From Allodiplogaster sudhausi (Eukaryota > Nematoda > Chromadorea > Rhabditida > Diplogasteridae): DNA of 64,000 nucleotides. Location of the stretch: contig CALZFC010000026.1 in NCBI GenBank assembly GCA_945643635.1, positions 1,811,501 to 1,875,500 of the forward strand. Direction: 5' to 3'. The position numbers and the translations under genes were made by a program. Numbering within the stretch: the first letter of the stretch is position 1; each line of letters starts with the position of its first letter. Under the pieces are notes generated by a model that worked only from the letters and a program-made list of their open reading frames with translations, did not search any database and was not told the origin of the DNA. Shown here in pieces: positions 40,688-50,896 of the stretch.

Positions 40688-41135
40688 TGAGAGTGTGATC
40701 AGAGAGAGAGTGAGAGAGTGAGATAGAGAGAGAGTGAGATAGAGAGAGAGATGACCTACCAAGAGCCATCTTCACTGCGGGCAGACAAGCCTGTCCACCG
40801 GCCCAGCCGCCCGCGCCGGCTTCCATCGGAAATGTCCCGCCGACATGGAGTGTCACGCGGTGGTCTTCGTCGTCTGAGAGAAAACAAAAAAAATTTTGTT
40901 GCAACATCAGTCATAGAAGATGAAATTATTCAAAACTAAATACGCATGTATCTACATACATATTTTTTAATGTATGATAAATTAATCAAAATTGTCGAAA
41001 TAAAAAAATCTTGACGCAAAGGTGTTTGGGAGTACCAGCGACAGCTATCCGGACGAGGATGCAGATGAGAGTGGAATGGAGAGTGGCGAGGAGGAGAAGG
41101 TGGCTCGGCCACCACGAGCCGGGGCCCTCGGGCAT
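26867..41135 (-). CDS. GABBR1: GABA-B receptor subunit 1, class C GPCR (24 exons, about 908 aa)
   Basis: This is the GABA-binding subunit of the metabotropic GABA-B receptor, a plasma-membrane heterodimer coupled to Gi/o. Exons: 41135-41036, 40873-40760, 40616-40549, 40392-40258, 37389-37292, 37168-37108, 37052-36876, 35697-35584, 35475-35294, 35159-35021, 34893-34830, 34760-34615, 34553-34465, 34352-34214, 34034-33909, 31329-31207, 31039-30955, 30873-30727, 28390-28325, 28140-28055, 27967-27863, 27780-27589, 27442-27331, 26925-26867. All phases agree. It has a signal peptide (1-32), a Venus-flytrap domain and no sushi repeats. Positions matching the known GABA contacts are kept: Ser122 (AGCSPVT), Ser145 (SYGASSP), Tyr270 (FIGWY) and Glu341 ([11 protein letters not shown]). 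TM1 starts near 468; TM7 is split across 28390-28325 and 28140-28055 and ends LIFVPK. The coiled coil is at about 760-810. The donors after 28055 and 27589 are weak, so the C-terminal tail is the least certain part. Confidence 0.92.
27030..27320 (+). repeat. GA minisatellite in a GABA-B 3' intron
   Basis: Between the last two GABA-B exons. From about 27165 the unit is roughly 30-34 bp, GAGATAGCGAGAGAGATGGA plus GAGAAT, repeated five times. On the coding strand it is a pyrimidine block. Confidence 0.85.
29138..29197 (-). repeat. tRNA-like Pol III promoter module, left arm, outer
   Basis: On the minus strand an A box TAGCGCAGTGGG (fits TRGCNNAGYNGG) is followed about 45 bases later by GGTTCTAACCC, one mismatch from the B-box consensus. 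Acceptor and T stems do not pair convincingly, so this is a tRNA-derived module as in a SINE head, not a tRNA gene. Confidence 0.55.
29346..29425 (-). repeat. tRNA-like module, left arm, inner
   Basis: On the minus strand a perfect B box GGTTCGAATCC occupies 29362-29352. The A-box side (CACAGTAAGTTGCGC) is decayed. It is the diverged partner of the module at 29648-29717 in the other arm. Stems are poor, so it is not called a tRNA gene. Confidence 0.45.
29648..29717 (+). repeat. tRNA-like module, right arm, inner
   Basis: A-box match TAGCGCAGTAGG at 29657-29668 and B-box-like GGTACGAATCC at 29701-29711, at tRNA-like spacing. It mirrors the inner module of the left arm and points away from the palindrome centre. 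Confidence 0.5.
29898..29957 (+). repeat. tRNA-like module, right arm, outer
   Basis: A perfect A box TGGCGCAGTGGG is followed by GGTTCTAACCC. It is the inverted counterpart of 29138-29197 and nearly identical to it. Like the other three modules it reads outward from the centre of the element. Confidence 0.55.
32247..32384 (-). CDS. Extra phase-0 exon inside the GABA-B TM3-TM4 intron (cassette or nested-gene exon)
   Basis: This open segment of 46 codons lies in the 2.6-kb intron between the TM3 exon (ending RKNEE) and the TM4 exon (starting PIAAVKF). It reads [19 protein letters not shown] and ends [12 protein letters not shown]. An acceptor (GTGGCAG) precedes it, a donor (CAG|GTGACT) follows it, and about 80% of third positions are G or C, as in the flanking exons. 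Both edges are phase 0, as is the host intron, so splicing it in would add 46 residues to intracellular loop 2 without shifting the frame. Aligned to known receptors, the loop is complete without it. I do not recognise the peptide. It could instead belong to a small gene nested in the intron. Confidence 0.5.
32861..32934 (-). CDS. Weak candidate exon in the same GABA-B intron
   Basis: The segment lies between a plausible acceptor (CCACACAG) and donor (CAC|GTGAGA) and reads [17 protein letters not shown] and onward. It is open for 74 bp, so it is not frame-neutral alone. Third positions are less G/C-rich than in the neighbouring exon at 32384-32247. If the intron hosts a nested gene, this could be its upstream exon. 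No family recognised. Confidence 0.2.
34036..34150 (+). repeat. (GA)n tract abutting the GABA-B TM3 exon acceptor
   Basis: The tract begins within about ten bases of the acceptor at 34035. On the coding strand it reads (CT)n ending TTGTCAG, so it is the polypyrimidine tract of this exon. Confidence 0.85.
40394..40545 (+). repeat. (GA)n tract in GABA-B intron 3
   Basis: It spans nearly the whole 156-bp intron between exons 40616-40549 and 40392-40258 and supplies its polypyrimidine tract on the coding strand. Confidence 0.85.
40640..40752 (+). repeat. (GA)n tract in GABA-B intron 2
   Basis: It occupies most of the 143-bp intron between 40760 and 40616, starting a few bases after the donor on the coding strand. 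Confidence 0.85.
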
Positions 41136-41498
41136 CTCTCAGCCACTGCGGCTGCTGCTGCTTCGGACGCCGGGTCTCCTCGAGGCGGGTTCGGAAGGGG
41201 AGGCTGCGAGTCGACCGCGCCCCAGGCGCATTTCAGTCCAAAGTGACACGCACACGCAAACACTCTCGTTTCTCTATTTCTAGCAAGAAGAGATAGGAGG
41301 AGACGACAGAGCACTTCTGGAAGAAATAAATGTACTCCTTTTCATAAGAAATGTCACTGCGCAAAATATGGACGTGAAAATTCATTCGTATTAAAATGCA
41401 TGGAATCCACGACAAAGACAAATGGATTACAAAGGATATGTTATTTGAAGTCTGTAGGAGGCAGGATCAATTGTGTAGCATTCAAAAGGGAACGCGGC

Positions 41499-41535
<37 letters not shown>

Positions 41536-42060
41536 GGAAGCATAAAAAGGATCACTCAAGAAACAACCAACCGGGGGTTAGAGTTGTCAAGGAAAATGAT
41601 GATGAAGATGAGCAAGCTAAACAAAGCAAGAAATGTGACAGACGTGACTAGAGTCTGGAATAGAATGAACTCCAGAGCAACATCGCGAAAAAGCGTTTGC
41701 CGCTCTCACCAGATCTTAGAGAAAAGGAGAAAGCCAATTGAGCAGAAGAGGGCGAGGGTGAAAGAGGGGGAAAAGTAAGAGAGATTCTCAGTGCTTAGAT
41801 CGGAGAGCGATGTGAACGAGTGCATTAGAGGCAGGCGGAAAGCAAGAGAAAGATGAGAGAGTGATAGAGGGTGGAGAGAGAGGGGGGGAGAGAGAGAGAG
41901 AGAGAGAAAGAAAGAAAGTCGAAGAGATTTCGGGAGAGCGGAAGGACGACGACACACACGCCCTTACGACAGCACAGTCTACGTAATATGACCAGACGGA
42001 GGGGGGGGGAGGGTGCTAAATACAACTAGCATAAGAGAAAGAAGAGAGAGTTAGAGAAAA

Positions 42061-42095
<35 letters not shown>

Positions 42096-42498
42096 GAAGT
42101 CGCCAAAGGACTTCGTGGTGGCCAGAAGAGAGTGGAGCCAAGGGGAATGTCGGGGCGAGAGCGGAGAGCAGGCCCTCCCATTACTCGCCTTGTGTTATGG
42201 AGAGCGGCGGTGCCGAGATCAGCCTCATGGCTATAGCCACGAAGATGAAGATCACTCACTCATTCCAATCAGCTATCAAAACAATCAACAATCATGCAAA
42301 TGCTGACAAGCCAGAGAGCAGCAGATCGCGCTGTATAGAGGAAGGTTATGAGTGTGGAACGATAGAGTCAAGTGGAGTGATGCGGCAGTCACTATTCTGC
42401 TGTCAAACATATCTTTTAAACGGCACATGGAGATAAGGAAAGGATCGACAAGACAAGAAGATGCCATTAATCACTACAGGAGAAAAGGACAACTTCTG

Positions 42499-42533
<35 letters not shown>

Positions 42534-42861
42534 GTAGAGAGAGAGAACGCGAAGGAACAGAGAGTAATGACAACTCCGCCAGCTTCTCCTCATTCTCGCC
42601 TCTCTTTTCCCTTTGGCTATTTGTCGCTCATGTACTCCCTTTTTCTCTAACTCGCCAAAATGTCAACTGATTTCGCCTTTAGCTTCTCACGTTCTTTCTT
42701 TTTTTTGCAGACCCTATTGTGACGTGGTGGAGTGTGATGTTCTGAAACAAAAGTACAAACCATAAGGAAATAATGAAAATAATAGTAATAACTGACAGTG
42801 AGCGGGCACACTTCGCGATTCGCTGTGTAGCTCTAACTGGCAATGTTCGTGGATTGTGACG

Positions 42862-42920
<59 letters not shown>

Positions 42921-44621
42921 AAGAGAGAGAGCGTCGAGAGCACGAAGGAGAAGGAGCGGGGTGGTGAGAAATTATATTAGGTGAAGACGCCTACTCGTTT
43001 GAGCTGGGCCGAGTCAAAAGCGGTGGGCACTTTCTCGTCGCCCGGAAGGCGTCCAATATCTTGTATGCAATCTTAGGGATAATTGGCAATTTTCAGACGT
43101 CGACCAGAAGAGACGAACACGTAGGAGGAGTTGTTGAATGAGGAGTGGTGAGCACGCACGCGACGTACAACAACGCGCAATACTCATGACGATTCTTCAC
43201 GGAACGAAGGAGGAGGGGCGGGGGGAGGGAGAAGGATCGCCGTAGAAAAGAGAAGAGTGGAGACAGGAGTCGACGAGGACATATCAAGCGAGACACGAGC
43301 AACGTTTCCTCGTAGCAGCAGCAGCCGAAGAAGCGCCATGATGAGAGGAAGACACCGCCTCGGGCCATCTAGGCAACTCGAGCTGGCCACTTCCATTGCT
43401 GCCACCATTTCTCTCTCTCTCTCTGTCTCTTCTCTCTCTGTCTCTTCTCTCTGTCTCTTCTCTCTCTGTCTCTCCTCTCTCTTTCCCTCTCTCTCTCTGT
43501 CTGTCTCTGTCTCTGTCTCTTCCCTCTCTCCCTCTTTCTCCCCCTATTCTTCCACCGACGTAAACGTTCTCCGCCAGCTACTTTTCACGCGTCGCCGTTC
43601 CTAATACTTCTCTCTCTCTCTCCAATTGTGCGGCCGCTCTCCCGCCGGTGCAGTGTAGACATTTTCAAAAAAAACCGCCGCCGGGATCATTGCGATGAAA
43701 AGAGAATGCATGTGGTTATTGCTGTTTCAGGTTGGAGAGGGAGAAATATAGACAGCGAGTGAGAGAGAGAGAACCCAAAAGAGGAAGCACAGCTTTGTAG
43801 CACTCTACGCAAGTACGCTGAACTGCAACATTATGCTTCGAAGAAATGTAACAAAGCGAGCGGCATCGTGCTCCCCTGAAGGGCGCTAGGAGGATTGCGG
43901 GCAGACCGAGAGGTGCAATATGTGGCGAAGGTGGGCGGAGAGAGTGGATTGGAAGTAGAGGATGTTCAGTCTTGTACAGAGGGAGAGAGTGAGAGAGAGA
44001 CGGAGAGAGAGAGATAGAGAGAGAGACGGGGAGAGAGAAAGAGAGAAAGACAAAGGGAAAGAGACTGAGAGAGAGAGAGAGAAGGGGAGACAGAAACACA
44101 CACGCGAAGTACGACAGGAAGAACAAGAAACACATGGCAAGGACGTGGGAGCTGTGCAAAATGAAGAAAGAGCCTCAAGAAAACCCCTCAAGTCTAATCT
44201 GTTCCCAAGTCGGCGGCACTCCGCAGTCGCAAAGGCTAGATGGAGTGGCGGAGACTAGTCTCTCGCATGAGCACAGTGGCATTTATTCTGGAGTCGAACC
44301 CTGTTAAGGCCACTGTCAACTTGTATTAAAAAAAACAGAGTGCAAGAAACATAAGAAGTGTTTTCTCTCTTTCGTTTGGCAAAGAAAAAGAAAAGGAATG
44401 CAGTGTTTACAGAACGCCCGCATCAGTGCCAATAGAATTGTTCGTCTAATAAGTTTACACCGGTTATCACATTCTGACACGATTAGAAGCACGACTTCAG
44501 AACAGCGCACGAGTGGCATTATTCCTCTTGACTGCCGAGAGAGGGAGACATGATTAGAACGAAGGCCTATAGTTAGAGAGAGAGAAAGAGAGAGAGAGAG
44601 AGAAGAGAAAGAGATAGAAAG

Positions 44622-44666
<45 letters not shown>

Positions 44667-46256
44667 TAAAGAGAGAAAGAGAATGAGAGAAAGAGAACGA
44701 GGAGCAGAGAATAGAAAGAGGGGAGATGTTGCGGCAAAGCCAAGTCGTTGTCCTTTTCGAGGCCGTTGTCGGCCATCAGACTTTCAAGCAGAGAGTGAAA
44801 GGGGAGGGGCGCCGAGTGGAAAGGAGAGGAAGCGGGAGGGGGGGGGGGGGGGAGGAGGACAACACGGGACCGTCTCTGAGCAGTAGCAGCTTCTTCATGT
44901 CCCTAATGCTAGGGTGTCGTTCCCTCCTCCCGTTATCTATCACCTTGAATCACTTTCCTACTTCTCAATGCCCACTCATTGTTCATTCTAAAATAACCAG
45001 CTGCAGAATGTGAAAATAAATAATGTTTGACTTTTCGCAAACCTATAAACACTAATCGCTTGAGAGCGAACAAATAAAATGTTGGTTGGAACTAACTTTT
45101 TCATAAAACAACGAACGAAAACCCGACCATATGGTTAGGCTGTAAAGAGAAACACATTAAAAGAAGAGATGAAAAAAAAACTTGGGAAACACACTCTGGG
45201 AGCCATGGCACTAGCTAGTTCTGCTCTCCGAAGAAAAAGCTGCAGTTCCAAGGTGAAGATATAACGGATTAAGTGCACTAGTCAGTCGCGTGTTATTTAA
45301 GGAACCCTTATGATTGGTCACCTAATTGTAAGGCAGAAGTGAAAAGTTGTTACCGGTTTTTTTCTATAATTTTTTTAGGAAGTTGTACATTGGAGCGTAA
45401 TGTCGGGACGCCAAAACATGATTTTAGCTTAGAGCTAGTCACAGGAAAAGCGGCGGAACACGGGAGTGGGTCAACACGCCCTGGAGAGGAGGAATCGTGC
45501 CTCCCTTTCACTTGGAAGGCCATGCTGCCAATCTAACGAGAGAGAGAGAGAGAAAGAAAGAGAGAGAAATAGACAGAGAGAAAGAATGAGGGAGAGCGAG
45601 AAAGAGAGAGAGAGAAAGAGAGTGAGACAAAGAGAGAGAGAGAGAGAGAGAGAGATAGCGATAGGAATCGTTAGCTTCTGCGGTACTACCGTACCTCAAC
45701 AGGAAGTAGAAATAGCCACGTACCAATGGCCAAGTAACCATAAGAACAATGTCATGATGTTGGGTACATCTTGTGAGAAGATCCTCATTCTCCGCGCCCA
45801 CCGGCTGCCCCAAATGAAAAAGGAGCTCACGGGTGAGGAAGCGAGACAAATGATCTTTTTGGAAGTGCGTGAGGCGTTCTTCGGAAATTACAGAGAAAAG
45901 AATGTTGGCGTCGCGCTTATGGCGGAAACGTTCCCATTATGAGGGAGGGTATGAGGCACCTTTAAGCCTGTCTGATGGCCTGTGAGCTCACGACACCAAA
46001 GAAGAGAACTTTTCAGGGCCAACTCTCGCGGTGGGTGCGGCATTAGCGTAATGAGATGTGTGTGTGCCAGCAGCTGGATAATGAAGTCTTCATCATTCTG
46101 TGGCCAAGACGAGTGAAGACGAATGACTCGATATACTATTTTTCTAAAAGCGTTGCAAACACATCATTGGCACGCAATTTTGGGGAAGTTGACAGGATAT
46201 CCCGACACGTGACATACTGACCATGAGATCTCCTCCTTAAAAGGACTGTTCAATCT
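41136..46256. other. Upstream region of the GABA-B gene, microsatellite-rich, no supported gene
   Basis: GA tracts at 41500-41531, 41875-41915, 42062-42095, 42500-42550, 42864-42935, 43978-44098, 44575-44690 and 45540-45660; a CT tract at 43409-43540. Open frames such as 45660-45942 (ILRAHRLPQMKKELTGEEA) have no recognisable family. The receptor promoter and any 5' UTR exons should be here. Confidence 0.5.
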
Positions 46257-46870
46257 GGATTATAACTTAACTTAACTTTATTTACGGTTACAAAAGTGGC
46301 ACGTGTATAGAATTAGCATGATTAAAATAGGATAGGAAATATAACGAAAAGTGTATAATCAAGATGGTATCAAGAATGCATGAATAGAAGATATGGTTGA
46401 CGGCGGAAGGGAGCTGGACTTGGCTATCGAATTGAAGAATTAAGCATAATGTAAAAAAATTACATACGTTTAAGCGACTTGTCGGAAAAGCGAGTTGAAA
46501 TGAAAGACCACGCGTTCTTGAATTACGGAAGTGGTAGTGATGGGGGAACAGAGCACACAATTTTCTATGCCCGAAAATTAAGAGGCGAGCTAATATGAAG
46601 TCATAGAGATTTAAGTGAAGGAATAGAGAAAATTTCGTTCCGGGTTTCAATAAGAGGAAGTGACAGGGCTGTATAACGTAGACAACGAATATTATACGCG
46701 TAAAATAGTTTTGCACTTTTTTTTTACATCTTTGAGGAGCGAGGGGGAGTATCCAGTAGTACAATTTTCTAAAATGGATCTTACATAAAAATTGTAAGCA
46801 GATAAGAGAACATTCTTGTTACGGATGCGAAGGGAGCGGAGGATAAGATAAGCCTATGTTCACTTCAACA
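46257..46870 (-). pseudogene. Decayed LINE (non-LTR retrotransposon) 3' end
   Basis: On the minus strand, 46860 downward reads AYLILRSLRIRNKNVLL, then YNFYVRSILENC and GYSPSLLKDVKK, the well-known thumb region after the RT palm of CR1/jockey-like LINEs. After a one-base shift at an A run (T run on the plus strand near 46720) the frame continues with VQNYFTRIIF and RNSRTRGLSFQLAFPTSR. The WN-LP motif of such tails is worn away. The 3' end has short TTAAG repeats (46264-46280), like the microsatellite tails of these elements. Only the last few hundred bases are present, consistent with 5' truncation. Confidence 0.6.
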
Positions 46871-48921
46871 CTCTTTATGGCCAATTAAAAAAAGCGCTAA
46901 TATTGGGAACATCTTATTTTTTCGCTCAAAAAAGGTATTCGCAATTACTGCGGGAGAACAAAGATAAAGTTTCAGGCTGAAGTTATAGTGATTCGCAAGG
47001 TGCACGGTGGTATAGGTGGAATCTATGACTGAAACGAACGGTTGAATGAAAATGGAGATAAAAGATGATTGTATTAGAAGAGCTGTGCATGGGCAGACCA
47101 GAACGAAGGAAAGTGGTTAACTAGTAGAGAGAGAGGGGGAGAGAGAAAGCAAGAAGCAAGGAAGAAGGACTTGTTTGGCCCGATGGACGCTCACAGATTT
47201 GAGTTGCCAAGGCAGAGGAGGAGGCCGAAGGAAGAGGCGCGCCAATTGACGGAAGAAGATGAAAGCACGAAGAGAGAGAGCAAAAAGATATAGACGGAAA
47301 TAGAGAGTGAAAGAAAAGGGGAAGAAAGAGAGACAACAAGAAAGAGAGGATGGATGGTGTAGTCGTTCGTTGGGTGATGAAGTGACGACTGCGACGATGC
47401 TGTCTTCCCCCCCCCCTCTGCAGCCCCCTTGCCCTCTCTCTCTCTCTCTCTCAATCACAAAATAAGTTTATTCTTTTACAATTACCAATTGTCTCGTTCG
47501 CGTGAACGGCGATAGAGAAGTCTAAAGTCTGTTTGCTGGCAGAAGAAGGCGCAAGGGAATCAGCTCGTAGGAAATCACAGTTTACGGCCGTGAGCCTTGC
47601 TTGTCTGGTGTTCTTGAACAGATAAGGCCACACACGATGGGATGCGAATCCCACCTCACCCCCACTTTTCCCTTCTCCAGTACCCCCCCCCTCGTGGAAA
47701 CCCAACTTTTCGATGACGCCTCCTCCATTGCTCGCCTAGCCGAGATGCACTTTGGCTCAGAAAATGCAATAAGTCCGCCGCGAGTGATAGATCCGTGGCG
47801 AGAGAATAATTTGTTGCTGTAACGGAATGGAACCAGCTTCCCTCTCTGCTCTTCCAAGAGAGATAAGAGTTTCCGCGAGTTGCGACGCGGATGAAGATGA
47901 AGCTGCTCGCGCATGCATAGATAAGTCCGTCACTTACACGCGTTGGCTCTCGATTGCACTTCAAAGGAGCCTTGCAACTACTCCAGTGGGATTTGTTGTC
48001 AGAGTTGTGACACACGACAAAGTAATGTGTCAGGAAAGGAAGAGAGGAGGAAGGTGGTCGGGGGAATCAACCGAGGACTCGCTCTCGGAGAACCAGGAAC
48101 CAGGCGAATCGCGTGGAAAGTAAGAGAATGAGAGGAGAGAGAGACAGAGAGAGAGAAACAGAGAAAGAGAGATAGAGAGAGAGAAAGAGAGAGAGAGATA
48201 GAAAGAAAGAAGTAACGAAGCTAGTGATGTTTCATGAAGAGGACAGCGAATCAAGAGATGATGGGGAAACACAAAATGTCATTCAAGTGATTATCAAGTT
48301 TCTTGTTAGCTCCAATAGAATAGTTGGAGCAATTGGGAGCTTACAAAGTTCCCAAAAAAAATCTATGGCTCAAACGATGCCAGATTATGGCGAGAATTAT
48401 TGTCGCCGATTCTTGATCGGAACGTCATTAATTATCCTCGTAAGACGTTCGCTGGAGGAGTGAAGGGATATTGGGTGGTTGAAGAAAACAATAAACGCGT
48501 TGTAAGGAGGAAAGGACAAAAGATCAGAGAAGTTGAGGATGCAACCGCTCGCACAGCGAGACACAAGGACAAAGTGATTGGGATTCCGGCAAGGGGGAAT
48601 TAAATGCGATTGAATGTGTTTCATACAGAAATTTCTTTATGGCATGACAGTCAGCAAGAGATTGCCAGTCATCGTCACACATTGCGAGAATTGTCACATT
48701 TCAACTCTCACTCGTGGAGAGAATTCCCCAGAGGGATGCGACAAAATCTCTTTTTAAAACATTAAAATATTAATTGGCAATGAATATATCCCCCCACCGG
48801 GCCCAGTTCCTGATTGTGGAGTAAACTCGTAAAATTTTGTAACTTACAAAATATACCCAAGCTATAAGAAACAATAAGGACAATAAGAAAGTCTCGAGAA
48901 GAGAAGTACATTTGTAACTGG
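46871..48921. other. Intergenic DNA before the retrotransposon
   Basis: AT-rich on the left, GA tracts at 47119-47150, 47270-47350 and 48132-48205. Two short plus-strand open frames near 48224-48600 have no recognisable motifs. Nothing else seen. Confidence 0.5.
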
Positions 48922-49075
48922 CATAATTGGGGTTTGAATGCGCGCCCTCTCAGAGATGAGCAGAGGGGCGCGAAGCGGTAGCGAGCGGATTAGCACGTGA
49001 GTTATGGGTTATGAAATAGCAAGGGGGGTTAGTCTTCATTCTACGCTCACGTGTCCGTAAGAGGTGGTGTGGTTA
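48922..49075 (+). repeat. Split direct repeat A1 (left end)
   Basis: 154 bp starting CATAATTGGGGTTTGAATG and ending GGTGTGGTTA. It matches A2 except for a few substitutions and a one-base G-run difference. It precedes the gag start and probably holds the promoter and 5' leader. Confidence 0.85.
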
Positions 49076-49116
49076 TTTTTGACACCTCTTGGTTTTGGTT
49101 TTCGTCAGTCTCAGTT

Positions 49117-49752
49117 ATGGAAGGACAGCAAGACGGAAGAGGAGAGGATGCCCCAGGCACATCCGCATCTTCCGCCCCGGCCTTTTCAGAGGAACAAGTC
49201 AAGAATCTGGCGGACCTCCTCAAACCCCATTTGGCCCCGGCCTCACAGCCAGCCCATCATGTCCCCCCGCGAGTCCGTTCAGTGTCGTACCAGGCCCAAC
49301 TGGACTTCAATGTGGCCATCTTGAACCACATCGAGAACGCTATGGCGCTGGCGGGACAGCTAAAGCCGTTGGTCCTTGCTTCGGAGGAGCTCAAGGGCCG
49401 GAATTCCCTTCTCACGGCGGCAGACAAGAATCCAGCGTTCTTCCGCTGGCACGACCAAATGAAGACTTTCGAGACGACTTCCAGCGGGAGCTCTGCCCCT
49501 GCCATGCAGATGGCTATGGTGGCTGCCATGGCTGCTTCCTCTGCCTCTCCCGCCAAGCGACCTCGGTTTTCCCCTCAGCAGCCCTTTCGTCAAGGGGACG
49601 CAGCCGATGCGCAGGCTGCGCCCCGCTTCTACCAGCGCCGACAAGAAGACCAGTTCCGGCGCCAGCGCAGTGGCCCGCTCTGCTATCGTCGCAACCAGTA
49701 TGGGCACATCAGTGCGGAGTGTACGGCGGCCCCAGCTACTTCCAGCTTGTGA
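49117..49752 (+). CDS. Gag-like protein with degenerate zinc knuckle (about 211 aa)
   Basis: The first ATG after A1 opens a frame starting MEGQQDGRGEDAPG. A low-complexity N-terminus leads to a helical region (about 50-130, with YQAQLDFNVAILNHI) and a basic, Pro/Gln-rich C-terminus. Residues near the end read CYRRNQYGHISAEC, which has the CCHC knuckle spacing but Arg where the second Cys belongs. A nucleocapsid-type role in packaging element RNA is inferred from position and knuckle. The pol frame overlaps its 3' end in another frame. Confidence 0.7.
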   Translation: MEGQQDGRGEDAPGTSASSAPAFSEEQVKNLADLLKPHLAPASQPAHHVPPRVRSVSYQAQLDFNVAILNHIENAMALAGQLKPLVLASEELKGRNSLLTAADKNPAFFRWHDQMKTFETTSSGSSAPAMQMAMVAAMAASSASPAKRPRFSPQQPFRQGDAADAQAAPRFYQRRQEDQFRRQRSGPLCYRRNQYGHISAECTAAPATSSL

Positions 49753-50834
49753 GAAGGCGGTGGCCTTTGTCAGTCTACGAGAAAGAGTTGAATTTTGGGA
49801 GTCTATCGGGGCCTCTGATTTTGTCCTTGGAGTTATTCGGTATGGATATCGTTTGAATTTCAACTGTGACAGAAATGTTATTCGTGTGACTTTTCCAAGC
49901 AATAGAGAGTCCGCGAGAAGGGAGGAGACGTTTCTGGTGCAGGAGGTTTTCAAGTGGCTGAGCACGGGAGCAGTTAAGGAGGCGCAGAGCAAGCCGGCAG
50001 TGGTGTCTCCCCTCTCAGTGGTTACGACAGGTAAGAAGCAAAGGCTCATTCATGACCTCAGTGCCCTCAACAAATTTCTCCACAAGACTTCTTTCCGTTA
50101 TGAGGATTTGTCATCCATCTGGTTCGATCTAGCGGACATGGAGTTCATGGTTACCTTCGATTTTGAAACTGGATATCATCATCTTTCGGTGGCTGAAGAG
50201 GATAGAAAGTTTCTTGGTTTCTCCCTGGAGATAGATGGATTAACAAAGTGGTTTCAGTTTGCGGCTTTTCCCTTTTGACTTAGCTCGGCGCCTTTTGTTT
50301 TTTTCTAAAGTATTCCGCACCCTGGTGAAGCATTGGAGGGGACAAGGGATTTGTTGTTGTTTGTACCTGGATGATGGAATTGTTCTAGCCAAAACCGAAG
50401 CTGAGTGCGAAGCAGCGGCCAGAAGGGTGAGAGCGGATCTGGATAGTGCAGGGGTTTATGTGTCAGAGGCTAAGTCGCACTGGACACCATCTACTGCAGG
50501 AAGATGGTTGGGTTATGATATCGATTTACACCAAGGCAGAGTTTCAGTGTCCACTGAACGATGTGAGAAAGCCGTGGCGAGACTGCGAGGTCTCTTGTCA
50601 GAAGAGCAACAACAGGGCCAGACAGACATACGGAGACCCACTGGGGTTGTCACCAGAGGCGCACTGGCGCCGCCGGCGGAGCCCGGCCTGGCGGATGCAC
50701 TGGCACCGCAAGAATTGGGTGCACTGGCGCCGCCGGCGGGGCCCGGCCTGGCGGATGCACTGGCACCGCAAGTATTGGGCGCACTGGCGCTGCCGGCGGA
50801 GTCCGGTGTGTCGGGAACGCAGGCCCCCTTCTAG
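49750..50834 (+). pseudogene. Reverse transcriptase, broken by a stop and a frameshift
   Basis: The N-terminal part lies in the frame open to 50278 (WESIGASDFVLGVIRYGY, then KQRLIHDLSALN and FVTFDFETGYHHL-like fingers and palm motifs). A TGA at 50276-50278 follows FPF, and within the next 30 bases, at a run of T near 50310, the reading frame changes. The palm continues with the catalytic YLDD at 50364-50375, then KSHWTPS and GRWLGYDI. RT makes the cDNA that is circularised in these elements. The frame ends in 60-bp tandem repeats before a stop at 50834. Order and motifs follow DIRS/PAT-type RT. Confidence 0.8.
50661..50828 (+). repeat. 60-bp tandem repeats in the RT-RNase H linker
   Basis: Units start at 50661, 50721 and 50781, each opening GCACTGGCGC. 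The first two differ at a few bases and the third is partial. Sixty bases is 20 codons, so the array stays in frame and reads as Ala/Pro/Leu-rich units (ALAPPAEPGLADALAPQ). It lies where the RT thumb or connection should be. Confidence 0.85.
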
Positions 50835-50896
50835 CTTTTGGCCCAGGGGAGACATGGTATAATAGTAACGCCCCAACGGTATACGATAGAGAGTGT

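Noticed and set aside
28390..41135. Metabotropic glutamate receptor or GABA-B subunit 2
   Set aside because: There is no cysteine-rich domain before TM1, which excludes mGluR. Motifs such as [18 protein letters not shown] and the retained ligand-contact positions fit subunit 1 rather than subunit 2.
43184..43408. Signal-peptide-like start as first exon of the GABA-B gene
   Set aside because: The exon at 41135-41036 gives a better signal peptide and joins the Venus-flytrap exon in phase; 43184-43408 has no donor that fits.
45466..45942. 158-codon frame ending in MAETFPL
   Set aside because: The first half is a GA tract; the second half has no recognisable motif and no splice context, so a real gene cannot be supported.
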